Assembly (NCBI RefSeq): GCF_000022025.1
Contig: NC_011886.1
Coordinates: forward strand, 2,056,980-2,120,979
Source: Pseudarthrobacter chlorophenolicus A6
Lineage (GTDB): Bacteria; Actinomycetota; Actinomycetes; Actinomycetales; Micrococcaceae
DNA length: 64,000 bases
Direction: 5' to 3'
A program made the translations under genes and the position numbers. The notes under the pieces are model-generated. The model made no database searches. It saw only the letters and a list, made by a program, of their open reading frames with translations, and had not been told where the DNA came from. Of this stretch, positions 61,619 through 64,000 are shown piece by piece (position 1 is the first letter of the stretch; each line of letters starts with the position of its first letter).

Positions 61619-61755
61619 CTTCCAAACCCCACGCGGCGGCAAACCAGCGGACCCAGCCTTCTTTGTGGGACCCGGACAAGGGAATCACCGGACCGCGCTG
61701 GCATGATGGAGTTCAGAGCCGCTTCACTTTAGACGTTTCAAACAAAGGAGCCCAG

Positions 61756-62508
61756 ATGGGACTGCTGGACAACAAGACCGCCATCGTCACCGGATCATCA
61801 CGCGGAATCGGCGCTGACGTAGCAAAGATCCTCGCCGGCGAGGGCGCCGCCGTCGTGGTCAACTACCGCCAGAAGGCGCCGCGCGCCAACAAAGTGGTCC
61901 AGGGCATCGAGGCCGACGGCGGCCGTGCCGTCGCCGTCGGGGCCGACCTGACCACCCAGGAAGGCGTGCAGGCGCTGGCCTCCGCTGCCATGGAGAACTT
62001 CGGATCCCTGGACGTCCTGGTCCTGAACGCCTCGGGCGGCATGGAAACCGGCATGGGGGAGGACTACGCCCTCAAGCTCAACCGCGACGCCCAGCTCAAC
62101 ATGCTCAATGCCGCAGTGCCGCTGATGCAGGAAGGCTCCCGCGTTGTCTTCGTGACCAGCCACCAGGCGCACTTCATCAACACCGTTCCCACCATGCCCG
62201 CCTATGAGCCCGTGGCCCGCAGCAAGCGCGCCGGTGAGGACGCACTGCGCGAACTCATCCCCAACCTCGCCGAGAAGGGCATCAGCCTGGTGGTGGTTTC
62301 CGGGGACATGATCGAGGGCACCGTTACTGCCACGCTGCTGGACCGCTCCACGCCGGGCGCCATCGAGGCCCGCCGCGCCGAAGCCGGCAAGCTGTACTCC
62401 GTGGAAGAGTTCGCCCAGGTGGTAGCCGGAATGGCCACCGCTGACGTCGAGTCCGGCCACACGGAATACGCCGGCGGCGCAGACTACTTCGGCAAGAGCG
62501 GCCAGTAG
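61756..62508 (+). CDS. Short-chain dehydrogenase with altered Tyr-Lys motif
   Basis: A 250-residue short-chain dehydrogenase. TGSSRGIGADVA and LVLNASGGME match the cofactor and NAG-type motifs, but the active-site segment reads AYEPVARSKRAGED, with six residues between Tyr and Lys instead of three. The Ser position is VTSHQAHF. This variant recurs in an actinobacterial SDR subgroup; its reaction is unknown. AAAGGAG precedes the ATG. It lies 137 bases after fabG in the place where mycobacteria carry inhA. Confidence 0.85.
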   Translation: MGLLDNKTAIVTGSSRGIGADVAKILAGEGAAVVVNYRQKAPRANKVVQGIEADGGRAVAVGADLTTQEGVQALASAAMENFGSLDVLVLNASGGMETGMGEDYALKLNRDAQLNMLNAAVPLMQEGSRVVFVTSHQAHFINTVPTMPAYEPVARSKRAGEDALRELIPNLAEKGISLVVVSGDMIEGTVTATLLDRSTPGAIEARRAEAGKLYSVEEFAQVVAGMATADVESGHTEYAGGADYFGKSGQ

Positions 62509-62525
62509 TCCGAGGAACTAAAAGA

Positions 62526-62561
62526 GGTGCCCGGCGCGTCTTCGCCGGGCACCACTTTTTT
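62526..62561. terminator. Bidirectional terminator between the SDR gene and serB
   Basis: An 11-base-pair stem, arms 62526-62536 and 62543-62553, six-base loop, then T6 at 62556-62561. On the minus strand the same stem is followed by CTCTTTTAG, so it serves both convergent genes. Confidence 0.9.
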
Positions 62562-62579
62562 GTCAGGTCCGTGGGCTGT

Positions 62580-63473
62580 TCAGACCCCGGCGATGTGTCG
62601 CACAGCATCAAGGTAGGGCATGTTGATGGCTGAATCGGCGACGGCGCGCACGGCCGGCTTGGCGTTGAAGGCCACCCCGATCCCGGCTGCGCCCAGCATG
62701 TCGAGGTCGTTGGCGCCATCGCCCACGGCGATGGTGTGTTCCATCGCGATCCCTTCAGCGGCTGCCCACTCGCGCAGGAACTTCTCCTTGGCCGCCCGGT
62801 CCACCACCGCGCCCAGGACCTTGCCTGTCAGGGCACCGTCAACGATCTCCAGCTCGTTGGCCTGCCAGTAATCAAGGCCAAGATCCCCGGCGATTGGCTC
62901 CAAGATCTGGTTGAACCCGCCGGAGACCACGGCTACGGGGTGACCGGCCGCCTTGAAGGCGGCCACGAGTTCGGCGGCACCTTCGCTGAGCTTCACTTCC
63001 CGGCGGACGGAATTGACGACGTCGGCCGGCAGCCCGGCGAGGACAGCCACCCGCGCGTGCAGGCTCTGGGCGAAGTCCAGCTCTCCGCGCATGGCCGCTT
63101 CGGTGACGGCCGCCACCTCGTCCCGCTTGCCCGCATACGCGGCCAGGAGTTCAATGACCTCCTGCTGGATCAGGGTGGAGTCCACGTCCATGATCAGCAG
63201 TTTTCGGCTGGCCGAGCGCAGGGCGCCGGGTACCAAGGCGGTGTCCACGCCGGGGATGGCGGCATCGGCCACGGCGCTGCGGAGCGCAGCGAGGCGTGCC
63301 TCGGTGGCGTCAGGCAGTTCCAGTTCCGTGATGCGAACCTGGTAGCGGCTGTCGCCGGCTGTGGATTCGGCTCCTACAGCTGCACCCTGCTCCGAGAGTA
63401 TGGAACGCAGCAGCTCCAGTCCGGTGTCGGTCAGATTTTGGCCATAGCTGACCGCGGTCGCGTTGGAAGTCAT
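62580..63473 (-). CDS. serB: Phosphoserine phosphatase
   Basis: Removes phosphate from phosphoserine in the last step of serine synthesis; 297 residues. HAD motifs: MDVDSTLIQQEVIELLA with the nucleophile Asp, VVSGGFNQIL, and VGDGANDLDMLGAAGIGVAF. The N-terminal about 75 residues would be an ACT-like regulatory region, shorter than in mycobacterial SerB2. Convergent with the SDR gene across a shared terminator, divergent from an ABC ATPase gene. Confidence 0.95.
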   Translation of the reverse strand: MTSNATAVSYGQNLTDTGLELLRSILSEQGAAVGAESTAGDSRYQVRITELELPDATEARLAALRSAVADAAIPGVDTALVPGALRSASRKLLIMDVDSTLIQQEVIELLAAYAGKRDEVAAVTEAAMRGELDFAQSLHARVAVLAGLPADVVNSVRREVKLSEGAAELVAAFKAAGHPVAVVSGGFNQILEPIAGDLGLDYWQANELEIVDGALTGKVLGAVVDRAAKEKFLREWAAAEGIAMEHTIAVGDGANDLDMLGAAGIGVAFNAKPAVRAVADSAINMPYLDAVRHIAGV

Positions 63474-63616
63474 GCCTGCAATCTTAGCCAGCGGAAGAAT
63501 GGTCCCGCTTATTCATTGCGGAGCACGGCCGGCCCTGCACCGCGGCCGGACACGTGCATGGGGAGTGGTCACACCGGTTATCAGTCGTCCACTCTTTTGT
63601 CCTAGTGTCTACTCCT

Positions 63617-64000
63617 ATGAGTGATGTTCTGGAACTGGACTCCGTTAGCGTTGTCCGAGGCAAAAAGACCCTGCTGGACAAGGTCGACTGGCAGGTCAAC
63701 GAAGGAGAACGCTGGGTCATCCTCGGACCCAACGGCGCCGGGAAAACCACCCTCCTCCAGATCGCGGCGGCACGCCTGCACCCGAGCAGCGGCAAGGCCG
63801 GCATCCTCGACGAGATTCTTGGCCGCACTGATGTCTTTGAACTCCGCCCCCGCATCGGGCTGTCCTCTGCAGCCCTGGCCACCCAGATTCCGGAGCATGA
63901 GAACGTCCTAAACGTGGTGGTCACTGCCGCGTACGGCGTCACCGGGCGCTGGCGTGAAGGCTACGAGCGCGACGACGAACGCCGCGCCTTCCGCCTCCTG
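63617..64000 (+). CDS. ABC transporter ATP-binding protein (3' end outside window)
   Basis: The first 128 codons of an ABC ATPase run off the window. MSDVLELDSVSVVRGKKTLL, then Walker A LGPNGAGKTTLLQI, are clear; the Q-loop and signature have not yet been reached. Resembles ModF/YlmA-like single ATPases that lack an obvious permease partner. TAGTGT at 63603-63608, eight bases before the ATG, may be a leaderless-type -10. Divergent from serB. Confidence 0.88.
   Translation, partial: MSDVLELDSVSVVRGKKTLLDKVDWQVNEGERWVILGPNGAGKTTLLQIAAARLHPSSGKAGILDEILGRTDVFELRPRIGLSSAALATQIPEHENVLNVVVTAAYGVTGRWREGYERDDERRAFRLL

Overview
The window is a piece of chromosome from a high-GC Gram-positive actinobacterium, most likely a member of the Micrococcaceae (Arthrobacter or Pseudarthrobacter type). 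The evidence is the GC-rich codon use, frequent GTG starts, the actinobacterial genes rbpA, whiA, opcA and DUF3099, and gene order. From memory of published genomes, the order uvrC-rapZ-yvcK-whiA / gap-pgk-tpiA-secG / (pgl-opcA-zwf-tal-tkt) divergent from ctaB / (ctaA-ABC permease-ABC ATPase) divergent from sufR-sufBD-sufC / ABC-F / fabG follows the Mycobacterium tuberculosis block around Rv1420-Rv1483. Most of the window is therefore an old conserved actinobacterial backbone.

Layout. 1-3159: a heterodimeric ABC exporter (left partner cut by the window edge) with a small GntR regulator. 3178-12707: nucleotide excision repair (uvrA behind a LexA-like box, uvrC), a HAD phosphatase, a PlsC-type acyltransferase, and rapZ-yvcK-whiA. 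12808-17685: superoxide dismutase, the lower-glycolysis genes gap-pgk-tpiA with secG, and the RNA polymerase-binding protein RbpA. 17638-25875 (minus strand): a pentose-phosphate operon tkt-tal-pgi-zwf-opcA-pgl. 26306-32576: heme O synthase, a SulP transporter fused to carbonic anhydrase, heme A synthase and an ABC-2 transporter. 32694-37785: the SUF iron-sulfur assembly operon with its regulator SufR, here without sufS and sufU. 38034-43613: a zinc metallopeptidase, then an acyl-CoA ligase and a thiolase-like gene converging on the biotin uptake genes bioY-bioM-bioN. 43819-47623: a PEP mutase family enzyme, a spore-photoproduct-lyase-like radical SAM protein and an ABC-F ATPase.

From about 47.6 to 57.1 kb the character changes. 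This stretch holds small orphan genes, several broken ones, an IS30-family element with a frameshifted transposase, a MerR regulator divergent from a small multidrug-export-like protein, a secreted cysteine-containing peptide and a DM13-type lipoprotein. It interrupts the conserved backbone and looks like a variable region. From 57.1 kb an alpha/beta hydrolase with a WYL-type regulator leads back to the backbone: a DUF3099-Zn protein-SURF1-YbaK operon, fabG, a second short-chain dehydrogenase, serB and the start of an ABC ATPase.

Several systems fit together. CtaA, CtaB and SURF1 all serve cytochrome c oxidase. UvrA and UvrC are the repair pair. The glycolysis and pentose-phosphate operons lie head to tail around rbpA. 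BioY/M/N with the ligase and thiolase suggest a biotin or biotin-precursor module. A recurring regulatory theme is a TANNNT -10 box placed 5-8 bases (mostly 6) before an ATG or GTG, the layout expected of leaderless mRNAs. It is seen at uvrA, uvrC and several small genes and helps decide their starts. No tRNA, rRNA or CRISPR array was recognised.
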